Below are positions 1 through 6,383 of a stretch of 33,533 nt of DNA, piece by piece. The stretch comes from Aquincolibacterium sp041674705 (GTDB taxonomy: Bacteria > Omnitrophota > Omnitrophia > Omnitrophales > Aquincolibacteriaceae). The translations under genes and the position numbers were made by a program. The DNA lies in contig JBAYVF010000019.1 in assembly GCA_041674705.1 (NCBI GenBank), positions 1 to 33,533 on the forward strand, read 5' to 3'. Position 1 is the first letter of the stretch. Every line of letters begins with the position of its first letter. The notes beneath the pieces are model-generated. The model did not search any database. It had not been told where the DNA came from and saw nothing but the letters and a program-made list of their open reading frames with translations.

Positions 1-103
1 CCTTCTCACCATAGGTTTTTCCTTCGGTCCACGAACTGGCCGCGAAAGCAGCCGGCACGAGAAGCATCGAAAGAACCACTACGAGACTGATGATCTTCTT
101 CAT
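1..103 (-). CDS. N-terminus of a secreted small protein (partial, runs off left edge)
   Basis: Only the first 34 codons lie in the window. They begin at an ATG at 103 preceded by a good Shine-Dalgarno (GGGAGG, 7 nt upstream). The translation starts with Met-Lys-Lys-Ile-Ile, continues with a hydrophobic core ending in VPAAFA, and then reads SSWTEGKTYGEK, which is a typical signal peptide with an AFA cleavage site. The piece after the signal has a Trp followed by Tyr-x-Glu-Lys. The same arrangement occurs in the secreted protein at 1966-2478 (VWENAQSDLYKEK), so this may be another member of that TIGR04073-like family. That assignment is inference from a few residues. The gene is divergent from mutY. 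Confidence 0.7.
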   Translation of the reverse strand, partial: MKKIISLVVVLSMLLVPAAFAASSWTEGKTYGEK

Positions 104-125
104 TGAATTTCCTCCCTTGGTTTTT

Positions 126-156
126 AAAGCCTTAGTACGGAATCGCCTATGGCTTT
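126..156 (-). promoter_or_regulatory. Hairpin in the 5' leader of the left-edge gene
   Basis: The arms 126-135 (AAAGCCTTAG) and 147-156 (CTATGGCTTT) are complementary over ten positions with one T-T mismatch, around an 11-nt loop. The hairpin ends about 10 nt upstream of the Shine-Dalgarno of the gene starting at 103. It could be a leader structure. I do not recognise a known riboswitch in it. The rest of the 104-274 gap holds no other clear signal, and I found no convincing -35/-10 pair. Confidence 0.25.
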
Positions 157-274
157 CATATTGCCACAACTCCGCGACCCCCACAACCTCTAATATTCCT
201 AAAGATTATCGTCCGCCCGGATGTTTCCTTTATCTTTTTTATAAATTTTTATCAGACCTCTTGTCGCCCCTTCC

Positions 275-1351
275 ATGACCCGATATGATATCTTGATGAA
301 TAAACGTTCCCTCTCCATCCAAAAACTTCGCCGGGCGCTTCTTCGCTGGTATTCCCTTTACAAAAGAGATCTTCCCTGGCGACACACTCATGATCCTTAC
401 AAAATCTGGGTTTCCGAGATCATGCTCCAGCAAACGCAGGTCGCAACGGTTATTCCCTATTACAAGCGTTGGCTCAAAACATTCCCGTCCCTTTCCACGT
501 TAGCGAACGCTCCTCTGTCGAAGGCTCTGGAGCTTTGGGCCGGGTTGGGTTATTACAGGCGGGTCCGGATGTTCCACCAGGCGGCAAACCACGTCCAGAA
601 AGAACTTCAAGGAAAGATCCCCGGAAACGCGGAGGGACTACGGGAACTTCCCGGCATCGGCCGCTACACGGCCGGAGCGATCGCCAGCATCGCTTGGGGT
701 GAAAAGACGCCTGTTTTGGATGGAAATGTGATCCGCATCCTTACCCGGATCTTTGCGATCACTCAAAGCATCGACCGCCCCGCGACCCTGGAAAAACTCT
801 GGTCGATCGCGGCGTCACTTCTCCCGGACAAAAATCCGGGAGACCTCAATCAAGCGCTCATGGAATTAGGCGCAACCGTGTGCTTTTCGTCAAACCCGCA
901 ATGCGCTCGGTGTCCGGCAAGAAAAAATTGCGCGGCCCATGTAAAAAGAAAAGAACTTTTTTTTCCTGTCCGGTCTCAAAAAACACGCTACGAAAAACTG
1001 AATATGGCGGCTTTGGTGCTGCGAAACGATAAAAATGAAGTTTGGCTTGAGAAACAACCCACCGAAGGACGATGGGGCGGACTTTGGATGTTCCCGTTTT
1101 GGATGCATAAAAAAGAAATGGTGAAAGAGCTCGGGACTGCCGGCTCACGGCCATCGCTTTTCCTGACCGTGCCTCATGCCTTCACAAAATACAGGATCAC
1201 GCTTGAGGTCTTTGAATCGCGGTGTAAAAAAAAGGCCGTTTTGAAACGGCCTCATGGAAAGTGGTTTTCGCTTGTAGCTCTGGACGGATTGGGCTTCCCA
1301 TCTCCACACAAGAAAATAGCCGAAATCCTTATCGCGCGGAAGGTCCCTTAA
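275..1351 (+). CDS. mutY: A/G-specific adenine glycosylase MutY
   Basis: MutY removes adenine mispaired with 8-oxoguanine in base-excision repair. The 358-residue product has the usual MutY length. The helix-hairpin-helix GPD fold is clear: SEIMLQQTQVA with the catalytic Glu (E48), LPGIGRYTAGAIAS around 125-138, and LDGNVIRILTR with the catalytic Asp (D149). A 4Fe-4S cluster motif C-x6-C-x2-C-x5-C follows (C203, C210, C213, C219). The C-terminal third is the NUDIX-like 8-oxoG recognition domain (GGLWMFPFW near 270). No purine-rich Shine-Dalgarno precedes the ATG at 275. An in-frame ATG at 296 is an alternative that would still keep the whole glycosylase fold. The gene stands alone on this strand and ends at a hairpin. 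Confidence 0.96.
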   Translation: MTRYDILMNKRSLSIQKLRRALLRWYSLYKRDLPWRHTHDPYKIWVSEIMLQQTQVATVIPYYKRWLKTFPSLSTLANAPLSKALELWAGLGYYRRVRMFHQAANHVQKELQGKIPGNAEGLRELPGIGRYTAGAIASIAWGEKTPVLDGNVIRILTRIFAITQSIDRPATLEKLWSIAASLLPDKNPGDLNQALMELGATVCFSSNPQCARCPARKNCAAHVKRKELFFPVRSQKTRYEKLNMAALVLRNDKNEVWLEKQPTEGRWGGLWMFPFWMHKKEMVKELGTAGSRPSLFLTVPHAFTKYRITLEVFESRCKKKAVLKRPHGKWFSLVALDGLGFPSPHKKIAEILIARKVP

Positions 1352-1375
1352 GCCCTCTTTTCCCCAAAAGAGGGC
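1352..1375 (+). terminator. Hairpin immediately after mutY
   Basis: A perfect 10-bp stem (GCCCTCTTTT / AAAAGAGGGC) with a CCCC loop starts right after the mutY stop codon. It lacks a downstream T-run, so it may be a weak or factor-assisted terminator, or an mRNA 3' end stabiliser. Confidence 0.5.
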
Positions 1376-1408
1376 CTATGGAAAAGAAACCCGGGACCCG
1401 ACTCACCT

Positions 1409-1433
1409 AAAAATCGTTATCGCGACGGATAAC
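1409..1433 (-). terminator. Weak terminator after the HTH gene
   Basis: Read on the minus strand, GTTATC pairs with GATAAC around a 6-nt loop and is followed by a run of five T about 2 nt downstream. It lies 22 nt beyond the stop codon of the HTH gene. The stem is only 6 bp, so the call is tentative. Two CCCGGG hexamers (near 1390 and 1443) flank it and could form an outer stem. Confidence 0.35.
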
Positions 1434-1454
1434 CGTTGTAAGCCCGGGAGTTCT

Positions 1455-1676
1455 TTATTGACTCATACGGTCTGTTAACCAGGCATCCAGGACGTCTTTC
1501 TTGAAACGCCACTGCCCGCCAATCTTCGTCGCCGGGACCTCGCCCTTCTTCAGCAGACGGTAGATCGTCACGAGATGGAATCCGAGATATTTCGCCGCTT
1601 CCTTGGGCGTCATAATCTGGGTCCGCTCTCTCCTGGGATACTGGTATTCTTGATTCTGTTCTTTCGGTTGTTCCAT
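1455..1676 (-). CDS. Small excisionase-type helix-turn-helix DNA-binding protein
   Basis: A 73-residue protein consisting of a charged N-terminal tail (about 21 residues) and one winged-helix module of the HTH_17/excisionase (Xis, BldC-like) type: MTPKEAAKYLGFHLVTIY, RLLKKGEVPATKIGGQWRF, then a KKDVLDAWL helix. The KIGGQWRF turn is the hallmark of the family's wing. The ATG at 1676 has a good Shine-Dalgarno (AAGGAG, 7 nt spacing). An in-frame internal ATG at the start of the HTH would leave the domain intact. Proteins of this type act as phage/element excisionases or as small transcription regulators. No integrase or other element gene is next to it, so a regulatory role seems more likely. 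The target is unknown. Confidence 0.85.
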   Translation of the reverse strand: MEQPKEQNQEYQYPRRERTQIMTPKEAAKYLGFHLVTIYRLLKKGEVPATKIGGQWRFKKDVLDAWLTDRMSQ

Positions 1677-1721
1677 CCTAGCTCTCCTTGTTTAGTATTG
1701 CTATCTTCAAGTTCACTATAG

Positions 1722-1766
1722 CTACATTCTATAATACAATCTATCCTACATACTATAAATTGTCAA
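1722..1766 (-). promoter_or_regulatory. Candidate promoter and operator of the HTH gene
   Basis: On the minus strand there is a perfect -35 hexamer TTGACA (1761-1766), a 17-nt spacer and a partial -10 TAGATT (1738-1743), all upstream of the HTH gene. Overlapping it is a 13-bp direct repeat, CTACATTCTATAA at 1722-1734 and CTACATACTATAA at 1746-1758 (one mismatch, 24-bp period). This is a plausible operator pair, perhaps for autoregulation. The AT-rich 1680-1960 region also has to contain the promoter of the rightward gene at 1966. TTGCTT at 1858 with TAGTAT 17 nt later is a weak candidate. Confidence 0.4.
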
Positions 1767-1965
1767 GAGTTGCTAGTTTTTAGGCTTTTTGCCATTCTTT
1801 GTAACCCCTTTCTTTTGATATGCTTACAAAAAACGGGCGCTCCAAATAAAAATATTATTGCTTGTTATTTTTATTCATTGTAGTATCTCCGCCTGTTCGC
1901 TTTTCAGGGAAAACTTTCTGCGCCTGTTGGCCATCTTCAAAATTCATAAAAAAGGGAGGTCGTTC

Positions 1966-2478
1966 ATGATGAAAGCAAAGGTACTAGTGGCTCTTGTGAT
2001 CTGCGCTTTTTTGCTGGTCCCGGTGAGCTTCGCGAAGGATGTTTGGGAAAATGCTCAGTCGGATCTTTATAAAGAAAAAGTCGGTGGGATGTTAGGCCGC
2101 GGTCTCTTGAATGTGGCCACAAGCCCCGTAGACATTTTTGTGCAAACGGTGAACAGGTCGAAAGAAGGACCGGCTCTTATCGGAACTATGACGGGCATGG
2201 CAGGCGGTCTCGGCTGCACAGCGCTTCGTGCCAGTTCGGGCATTGTGGACGTCGCTCTTTTCTGGGTCCCCGGATTCAACGGTTTTCCCGTAGCGAAATC
2301 TTATGACAACTGCTTGGAAGAATCTTCCGAAGTCGTGGAACCCGTCCAAGCCCCGGCAGCGTATCAGGCCCCGGCCGCTTCTCAGGAACCTCTTGTGACG
2401 GTCACCGAAGCGCAGCCCGCTCCGGTCCGTAAGCATGTGGCAAAAAAGCATAACGCTTACGATTACGTAAAGAAATAA
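1966..2478 (+). CDS. Secreted protein, TIGR04073-like (exosortase-system-associated family)
   Basis: The start chosen is the ATG at 1966, because GGGAGG lies 6 nt upstream. The frame is open further 5' but without a signal. The 170-residue product has a signal peptide ending in VPVSFA, then a mature domain with VGGMLGRGLLNVATSPVDI and a glycine-rich hydrophobic stretch (GTMTGMAGGLGCTALR), and a Pro/Ala-rich tail (roughly 120-150) ending in a basic KKHNAYDYVKK. The RGLxNxxTSPxDI core is shared with the protein at 4013-4375. It resembles what I recall of the TIGR04073 family, which is annotated as associated with exosortase systems. No biochemical function is established for that family. Localisation is predicted to be envelope or extracellular. 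Confidence 0.75.
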   Translation: MMKAKVLVALVICAFLLVPVSFAKDVWENAQSDLYKEKVGGMLGRGLLNVATSPVDIFVQTVNRSKEGPALIGTMTGMAGGLGCTALRASSGIVDVALFWVPGFNGFPVAKSYDNCLEESSEVVEPVQAPAAYQAPAASQEPLVTVTEAQPAPVRKHVAKKHNAYDYVKK

Positions 2479-2500
2479 AGCAGCTTCTTTAAACGAAAAA

Positions 2501-2534
2501 AAGCGCTCTGCCAGAACGGCAGGGCGCTTTTTTT
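2501..2534. terminator. Strong bidirectional rho-independent terminator
   Basis: A 12-bp stem (AAGCGCTCTGCC / GGCAGGGCGCTT with one G-T pair) around a 5-nt loop is followed by seven T on the plus strand and preceded by at least five A, which read as T on the minus strand. It sits between two convergent genes and can end both the secreted-protein transcript and the pyrE transcript. Confidence 0.9.
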
Positions 2535-2563
2535 ATGTGTTCGGAAATGATAAACCTAGGCTT

Positions 2564-3109
2564 TTATAGCCCCAGATCGCTAAGCGTGAAGATCGGTGTG
2601 TAGTGGTAGCTGGCGAGCGTTTCCGAAGCTCCTTCGTTCCGGTCCACGAGACAGATTGTTTTAACGATTTTTGCTCCAAGGGCTTCAACTTCTTTAATGG
2701 CCTTCAGCACCGAACCGCCGGTCGTGATCACATCTTCAAGCATGACCACCTTGTCGCCGGGCGCCAGGGCCGGCCCTTCGATCATTTTCTGCATCCCGTG
2801 GTCTTTAGCCTCTTTACGGACAATGAACGCCTTGAGGGGTTTTCCGCTTTGAGAGCTTAGCACCGATACGGCCGCTGCGAGAGGATCTGCTCCAAGCGTG
2901 GGTCCTCCGACCGCGTCAGCGCCCACCGCCTGCGCCATGTGAAGGATCACCTTTGCCGCCAGGAAGAGCCCCTGCGCATCAAGTGTGACCTGCTTGCCAT
3001 CAATGTAGTACTGCGAGACCTTTCCGGAGGCCAGCTTGCGTTCCCCGCGCACGACGGCTTTTTCCAGGATCATCTTCAACAATTCTTGTTTGAGCGTCTG
3101 TTCATCCAT
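2564..3109 (-). CDS. pyrE: Orotate phosphoribosyltransferase
   Basis: PyrE transfers the phosphoribosyl group from PRPP to orotate to form orotidine monophosphate in de novo pyrimidine synthesis (cytosolic). The 181-residue protein has the type I PRTase fold, with the PRPP-binding loop VVMLEDVITTGGS at 121-133 and the conserved YYIDGKQ and GGPTLGADPLA segments near 34-77. KAFIVRKEAKDHG supplies the catalytic flexible-loop Lys. Its length fits the short bacterial form. The ATG at 3109 has AAGGGAG about 10 nt upstream. It is the last gene of the leftward series and ends at the bidirectional terminator. Confidence 0.95.
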   Translation of the reverse strand: MDEQTLKQELLKMILEKAVVRGERKLASGKVSQYYIDGKQVTLDAQGLFLAAKVILHMAQAVGADAVGGPTLGADPLAAAVSVLSSQSGKPLKAFIVRKEAKDHGMQKMIEGPALAPGDKVVMLEDVITTGGSVLKAIKEVEALGAKIVKTICLVDRNEGASETLASYHYTPIFTLSDLGL

Positions 3110-3126
3110 GAGTTATAACTCCCTTG

Positions 3127-3227
3127 CCCCGTTAGAGGCGAAAAAATAACTAACTTGTGCTGCGCTTTTTTCCTTAGTAGTACGGTTTCCGCGAGAGCTT
3201 GACCCATCCTCCAAGCCTCTAACGGGG
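3127..3227. repeat. Long-loop inverted repeat with 13-bp perfect arms
   Basis: CCCCGTTAGAGGC (3127-3139) and its exact reverse complement GCCTCTAACGGGG (3215-3227) enclose 75 bp. The right arm contains the stop codon of the trmJ-like gene. The left arm lies a few bases from the pyrE Shine-Dalgarno. It resembles REP/BIME-type or miniature mobile palindromes with a CTAACGGGG core. It could also act as a transcript-level hairpin between the two genes. No transposase is present. Confidence 0.7.
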
Positions 3228-3974
3228 TGCAACTATTCTATCTGCGTGACGCGGGTAATTCAAAATCTTTTCTCGGATCTTTCTGGAAAGACCTTTGATC
3301 ATTTGCGCCTCCGGCTCCAAAAGCCCGCTTCGTTTGATAAGCCCTCGCAAAGTCCTGAGGATCCGCGGCAAAAGATCCGCCCCGCCTTTTTTATATCCCA
3401 GCGCCTTCAGCGCTTCTTCAAAATGCGCGATCGTAATCTCGATCTCTTTTTTATTTAAAGCCCTTTCCTGCGCGGCTATTTCTTTTGCGCCCCGCTTCCA
3501 GGAAAGAGCAAAGAGCATTACCATCACGGCTTGCGCAAGATTAAGGGACGGGTAGGAAGCTCCCGTGGGGATCGTCACCAGGTGGTCGCATAAAGCGCTG
3601 TCTTCATTCGCAAGCCCTTTGGATTCGCGGCCAAAAACGATCCCGATCGCCTGTTTGTGGGACGCCGCGCAAACCTTCGCGACCGTTTTATTAAAAGGAA
3701 GAAAAGATCCCCGGTGCCCGCCCAAGCGCCGCGTTGTGCCGATCACTTGCCCCAGATCCTCGATCGCCTCTTGAAGAGAATCGTATGCCTTCGCTCTTTC
3801 AAGAATATCTGCGGCCGACATGGCCATCTTTTTGGCTTTCTTGCGCCAAGTCCTCGGAGGGTTTACAAGGCGAAGATCCCCGAACCCCATATTCTTGATG
3901 GCCCGGGCCACCGCGCCGATATTGTCCGGGTTCTCGGGAGAAACAAGAATGATCGAGATCTTTTCTTTCTTCAT
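3219..3974 (-). CDS. trmJ: TrmJ-type tRNA/rRNA 2'-O-methyltransferase (SpoU family)
   Basis: SPOUT-fold SAM-dependent methyltransferase that in TrmJ methylates the ribose at position 32 of tRNAs. The N-terminal strand-loop ILVSPENPDNIGAVARAIK contains the family Asn and Arg. The SAM knot is seen in IGIVFGRESKGLANEDSALC followed by IPTGASYPSLNLAQAV, the diagnostic SPOUT motifs 2 and 3. A helical C-terminal extension of about 90 residues is typical of TrmJ. I chose the ATG at 3974, because the fold starts right after it. A TTG at 3986 would add four residues. Neither start has a clear Shine-Dalgarno. The exact RNA target cannot be read from sequence. The stop codon TAG lies inside the right arm of the inverted repeat at 3215-3227. 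Confidence 0.87.
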   Translation of the reverse strand: MKKEKISIILVSPENPDNIGAVARAIKNMGFGDLRLVNPPRTWRKKAKKMAMSAADILERAKAYDSLQEAIEDLGQVIGTTRRLGGHRGSFLPFNKTVAKVCAASHKQAIGIVFGRESKGLANEDSALCDHLVTIPTGASYPSLNLAQAVMVMLFALSWKRGAKEIAAQERALNKKEIEITIAHFEEALKALGYKKGGADLLPRILRTLRGLIKRSGLLEPEAQMIKGLSRKIREKILNYPRHADRIVAPR

Positions 3975-4012
3975 GATAAGAGCCAAGGATCGGGTGGTGG
4001 GCGACCGCTTTT

Positions 4013-4375
4013 TTATTCTTTCTCCCAGACATAATCCGGAAGCTCGAAATGTCGTGTTAAGGGCGTGGGATCACCCCAAGTCACATACCAGGGAAGCAGG
4101 ATAAAATCATTCAAGCTGGAACTAACCCGCACTACCGCATTGGTAATAAAACGCGGGAGGTAGGTCACCGGCCAGGCTTTGGGGTGGTCCTTCTTTTCCC
4201 ACTTGAGCGCATACACGATTTCCGCGGGAGAGGTGAGAAGGTTTACAAGGCCGCGCTTTTCAACCGAAACGATCTGTTTAAAAGCGTTTTCCTTTTTCAC
4301 GGTCTCTGCCGCGAAAAGAGGGCAGGTTCCCAGAAATAAAAGTCCAATGAGGATGGATATCACCTTTTTTTCCAT
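4013..4375 (-). CDS. Secreted protein, TIGR04073-like
   Basis: A 120-residue protein with a signal peptide (basic MEKK start, hydrophobic core, PLFA cleavage region) and a mature part beginning ETVKKENAFK. It contains KRGLVNLLTSPAEIVYALK, the same core (RGLxNxxTSPxEI) seen in the protein at 1966-2478. A hydrophobic, aromatic C-terminus follows (FILLPWYVTWG near 95-105). The ATG at 4375 lies inside the last codons of rsmB (16-nt overlap), so it is probably translated by coupling. A GGAG motif sits about 8 nt upstream. Function is unknown. The family relation is by motif only. Confidence 0.8.
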   Translation of the reverse strand: MEKKVISILIGLLFLGTCPLFAAETVKKENAFKQIVSVEKRGLVNLLTSPAEIVYALKWEKKDHPKAWPVTYLPRFITNAVVRVSSSLNDFILLPWYVTWGDPTPLTRHFELPDYVWEKE

Positions 4376-5691
4376 GTTTTGCTCTCCGCTTTAGGAACTT
4401 CATTGATTTTTTTGAAAACAGCCAGAAAGAAACCGTCGGTTCCGCTTTCCGGCGGCCATAATTTAAAGAATGTTTCCCCTGCTTCCCCGCAGGAAACGGT
4501 CTCAAGCTCCGGATGCGCCGCCAGAAACGCCTTGGCGACTTCTTCGTTCTCCGCCGCCTCCACCGAGCAGGTTGCGTAGTACAGTCTGCCGCCTTCTGCA
4601 AGATATGGCAAAGCTTTTTCAAGGATCGCGAGCTGTTCTTTGGGAAGCGCCTCGAACCAGGAGGGGGCCAATTTCCATTTTGCGTCCGGATTCCGGCCGA
4701 GCGTCCCGGTCCCGGAGCACGGCGCGTCCACCAGGATCCGGTCAAATCCGCGTTGCGCAAGTTTAAGTTCCGCCATGCGATCGAGTTCCGCGGGGAAAAT
4801 ATTAAAAACCCCGGCTCGCTTGGCTCTTTTTTTTAGTTCTTCCAGCTTATAAGAACGAAGGTCGGTCGCCACAATGCGCCCTTTGTTTTCCATCATCGCC
4901 GCGAGAAGCAAGCTCTTCCCGCCGCCGCCTGCGCAAACGTCCCAAATGCTTTCTCCGGGCTGGGGATCCATTTTTTGACAAACCATCTGGCTTCCTTCGT
5001 CTTGGACCTCGAACCATCCATCGCGAAAAGCCTGGGTATCGAATACATTGCGGCGCTCCTGAAGGATCAGCCCGAAATAAGACAGGGTTGTCTGGTTGGC
5101 CTCGACGCCGAGGCGACGGAACATATCCACGAGTTTTTTGCGGCTGATCTTAAGGGTGTTGGCACGAAGCACGAGAAGCGGCCTCTGCTGAAAAAACCCG
5201 ACGAGACGTTCTGTTTCTTGAACGCCGAACACCTCGGCCCAATGGTGGACGAGCCATAGAGGGAAAGAATAAAGGAGCGCGATCATCTCCTCTTTGGATT
5301 TCGGCCCGCTCCCCTCCGGCAAAAGATGTTCCCGCAAGGCGGCATAAACTTTTTCGCTTTGCTTGAAAATTTCGCGAAAATCTTCTTTGCTGATAAGGTC
5401 TTCTTTTGCGGCCGCGTAAAGACAAAGGGATTCGGCCCGCTCGACGTCGGTCATGATCGGCCGCGGTTTGGCCTTTTCAACCCAGGCTTCCAGAAAGCTT
5501 TTGTGACGAAAGATCGTAAAGATCGTCTCGGAAAGGAACTTACGGTCGCGGGAGCCGACTTTTTTTCTGTTCTGGTAAAAATAACGCGCCAGCCAGCGGT
5601 CCGAAGGCATCGCATCTTTCTCGACGCCCTGCCAGACTTCCGTTGCCATGCGGAGTTGCGAAAAAAGGAGCCTTCTTTGACTGTCTTTCAT
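4360..5691 (-). CDS. rsmB: RsmB/Sun-type rRNA cytosine-5 methyltransferase
   Basis: SAM-dependent RNA m5C methyltransferase of the NOL1/NOP2/Sun family. The E. coli namesake methylates C967 of 16S rRNA. The 443-residue length fits RsmB. The N-terminal third is the helical NusB-like domain (WLARYFYQNRKKVGSRDRKF). The catalytic domain has the SAM motif DVCAGGGGKS at 251-260 (the usual form is CAAPGGKT, so Ala-Pro is replaced by Gly-Gly here). It also has VDAPCSGTGTLGRNPDAKW with C325 and YYATCSVEAAENEEV with C375, the two family cysteines. The ATG at 5691 is preceded by AAGGG. The next gene overlaps its 3' end. Confidence 0.92.
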   Translation of the reverse strand: MKDSQRRLLFSQLRMATEVWQGVEKDAMPSDRWLARYFYQNRKKVGSRDRKFLSETIFTIFRHKSFLEAWVEKAKPRPIMTDVERAESLCLYAAAKEDLISKEDFREIFKQSEKVYAALREHLLPEGSGPKSKEEMIALLYSFPLWLVHHWAEVFGVQETERLVGFFQQRPLLVLRANTLKISRKKLVDMFRRLGVEANQTTLSYFGLILQERRNVFDTQAFRDGWFEVQDEGSQMVCQKMDPQPGESIWDVCAGGGGKSLLLAAMMENKGRIVATDLRSYKLEELKKRAKRAGVFNIFPAELDRMAELKLAQRGFDRILVDAPCSGTGTLGRNPDAKWKLAPSWFEALPKEQLAILEKALPYLAEGGRLYYATCSVEAAENEEVAKAFLAAHPELETVSCGEAGETFFKLWPPESGTDGFFLAVFKKINEVPKAESKTWKKR

Positions 5692-5713
5692 GAATTCCCT
5701 TAGGTTGGATAAA

Positions 5714-5757
5714 AAAGGCCCCCGCTCTTGCTTTCGTAAGAAAGCGCGGGGGCCTTT
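5714..5757 (-). terminator. Rho-independent terminator of the gene at 5785-6222
   Basis: A 12-bp GC-rich stem (5714-5725 with 5746-5757; AAAGGCCCCCGC and its complement) carries an inner GCTTTC/GAAAGC stem with a GTAA loop. Read on the minus strand it ends in six T. It separates the upstream gene from rsmB. Confidence 0.85.
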
Positions 5758-5784
5758 CGCAATATCAGAAAATCAAAGAGCGAA

Positions 5785-6222
5785 TTAGGGCTGCTCGCCG
5801 GCCTGCAAGATCCTCTGACGAATGTCGGATTCCCGGTCGAAGCGATTCTGCCGGGAAACGTCCAGGGTTCGCTGGGCCGAAGAAAGTTGCTGCTGGATAT
5901 ACGGATCATTGTTATTGCTGCGCGCGGTCTTGAAGGCATCCGCGGCGCTCCACGCATGGTTGGCAATGAGGGGCCCGAGACCCGCCCAAAAAATACCGCC
6001 GGTCGTTAACGTCGCAAGAAGGATCGTCGTCGTCACGGCGGCCACTTCAATGCCGGCCATGATCTTGGTCTTGGTCGCTCCGATCTCGCCATTCATGGCC
6101 TGACCGGTAGTCGGCAAAAGCAGGGAGGCTCCGAATTCTTTGCCTCCGGTTGCAAAAGCTGCCGGGCATAAAGACGCAAAAATCATCAAAAAGGCAATGA
6201 GGCAAGAAAAGTGTTTTTTCAT
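5785..6222 (-). CDS. Small signal-peptide-bearing membrane protein of unknown function
   Basis: 145 residues. An N-terminal signal sequence (hydrophobic 6-20, ending AAFA) is followed by LLLPTTGQAMNGEIGATKTK. A hydrophobic, Thr/Gly-rich segment of about 35 residues follows (VAAVTTTILLATLTTGG through the following GLGP), then HAWSAADAFKTARS and a polar C-terminal helix rich in Gln and Arg. The pattern PxxGQxxNGE, a membrane hairpin, and then a WSxxDA motif is seen in a loose group of small bacterial membrane proteins (DUF5683-like). This relation is only suggestive. A strong Shine-Dalgarno (AAGGAGGG) precedes the ATG at 6222. It has its own terminator, so it is probably a monocistronic unit. 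Confidence 0.75.
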   Translation of the reverse strand: MKKHFSCLIAFLMIFASLCPAAFATGGKEFGASLLLPTTGQAMNGEIGATKTKIMAGIEVAAVTTTILLATLTTGGIFWAGLGPLIANHAWSAADAFKTARSNNNDPYIQQQLSSAQRTLDVSRQNRFDRESDIRQRILQAGEQP

Positions 6223-6301
6223 GGATGGCCCTCCTTTAGAGCTCTTTTACTACACTCTAGAGTAACGGTTTTTTTGAAAAATTCTTTACTCCGTTCGCCC
6301 G

Positions 6302-6376
6302 CGTCACAAAGTCACCACGACACCCGTCACCAAGTCGTTGCGCTGGTGACATGGTGACTTGGTGACTTGACAACCT
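6302..6376. repeat. GTCACC/GGTGAC palindromic repeat cluster
   Basis: Multiple GTCAC/GTGAC words face each other. The best pair, GTCACCAAGTC (6326-6336) with GACTTGGTGAC (6356-6366), is a perfect 11-bp inverted repeat with a 19-nt loop. Extra half copies lie on both sides. It lies just downstream of the pepA stop codon and could act as a 3' hairpin or be a dispersed REP-like element. It is unrelated in sequence to the GTACGGCG repeats further right. Confidence 0.7.
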
Positions 6377-6383
6377 GGTAACA

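Noticed and set aside
104..274. Possible c-di-GMP (GEMM) riboswitch upstream of the left-edge gene
   Set aside because: Only the words GCAA and AAAGCC are reminiscent; the conserved GEMM core and tetraloop receptor are not present.
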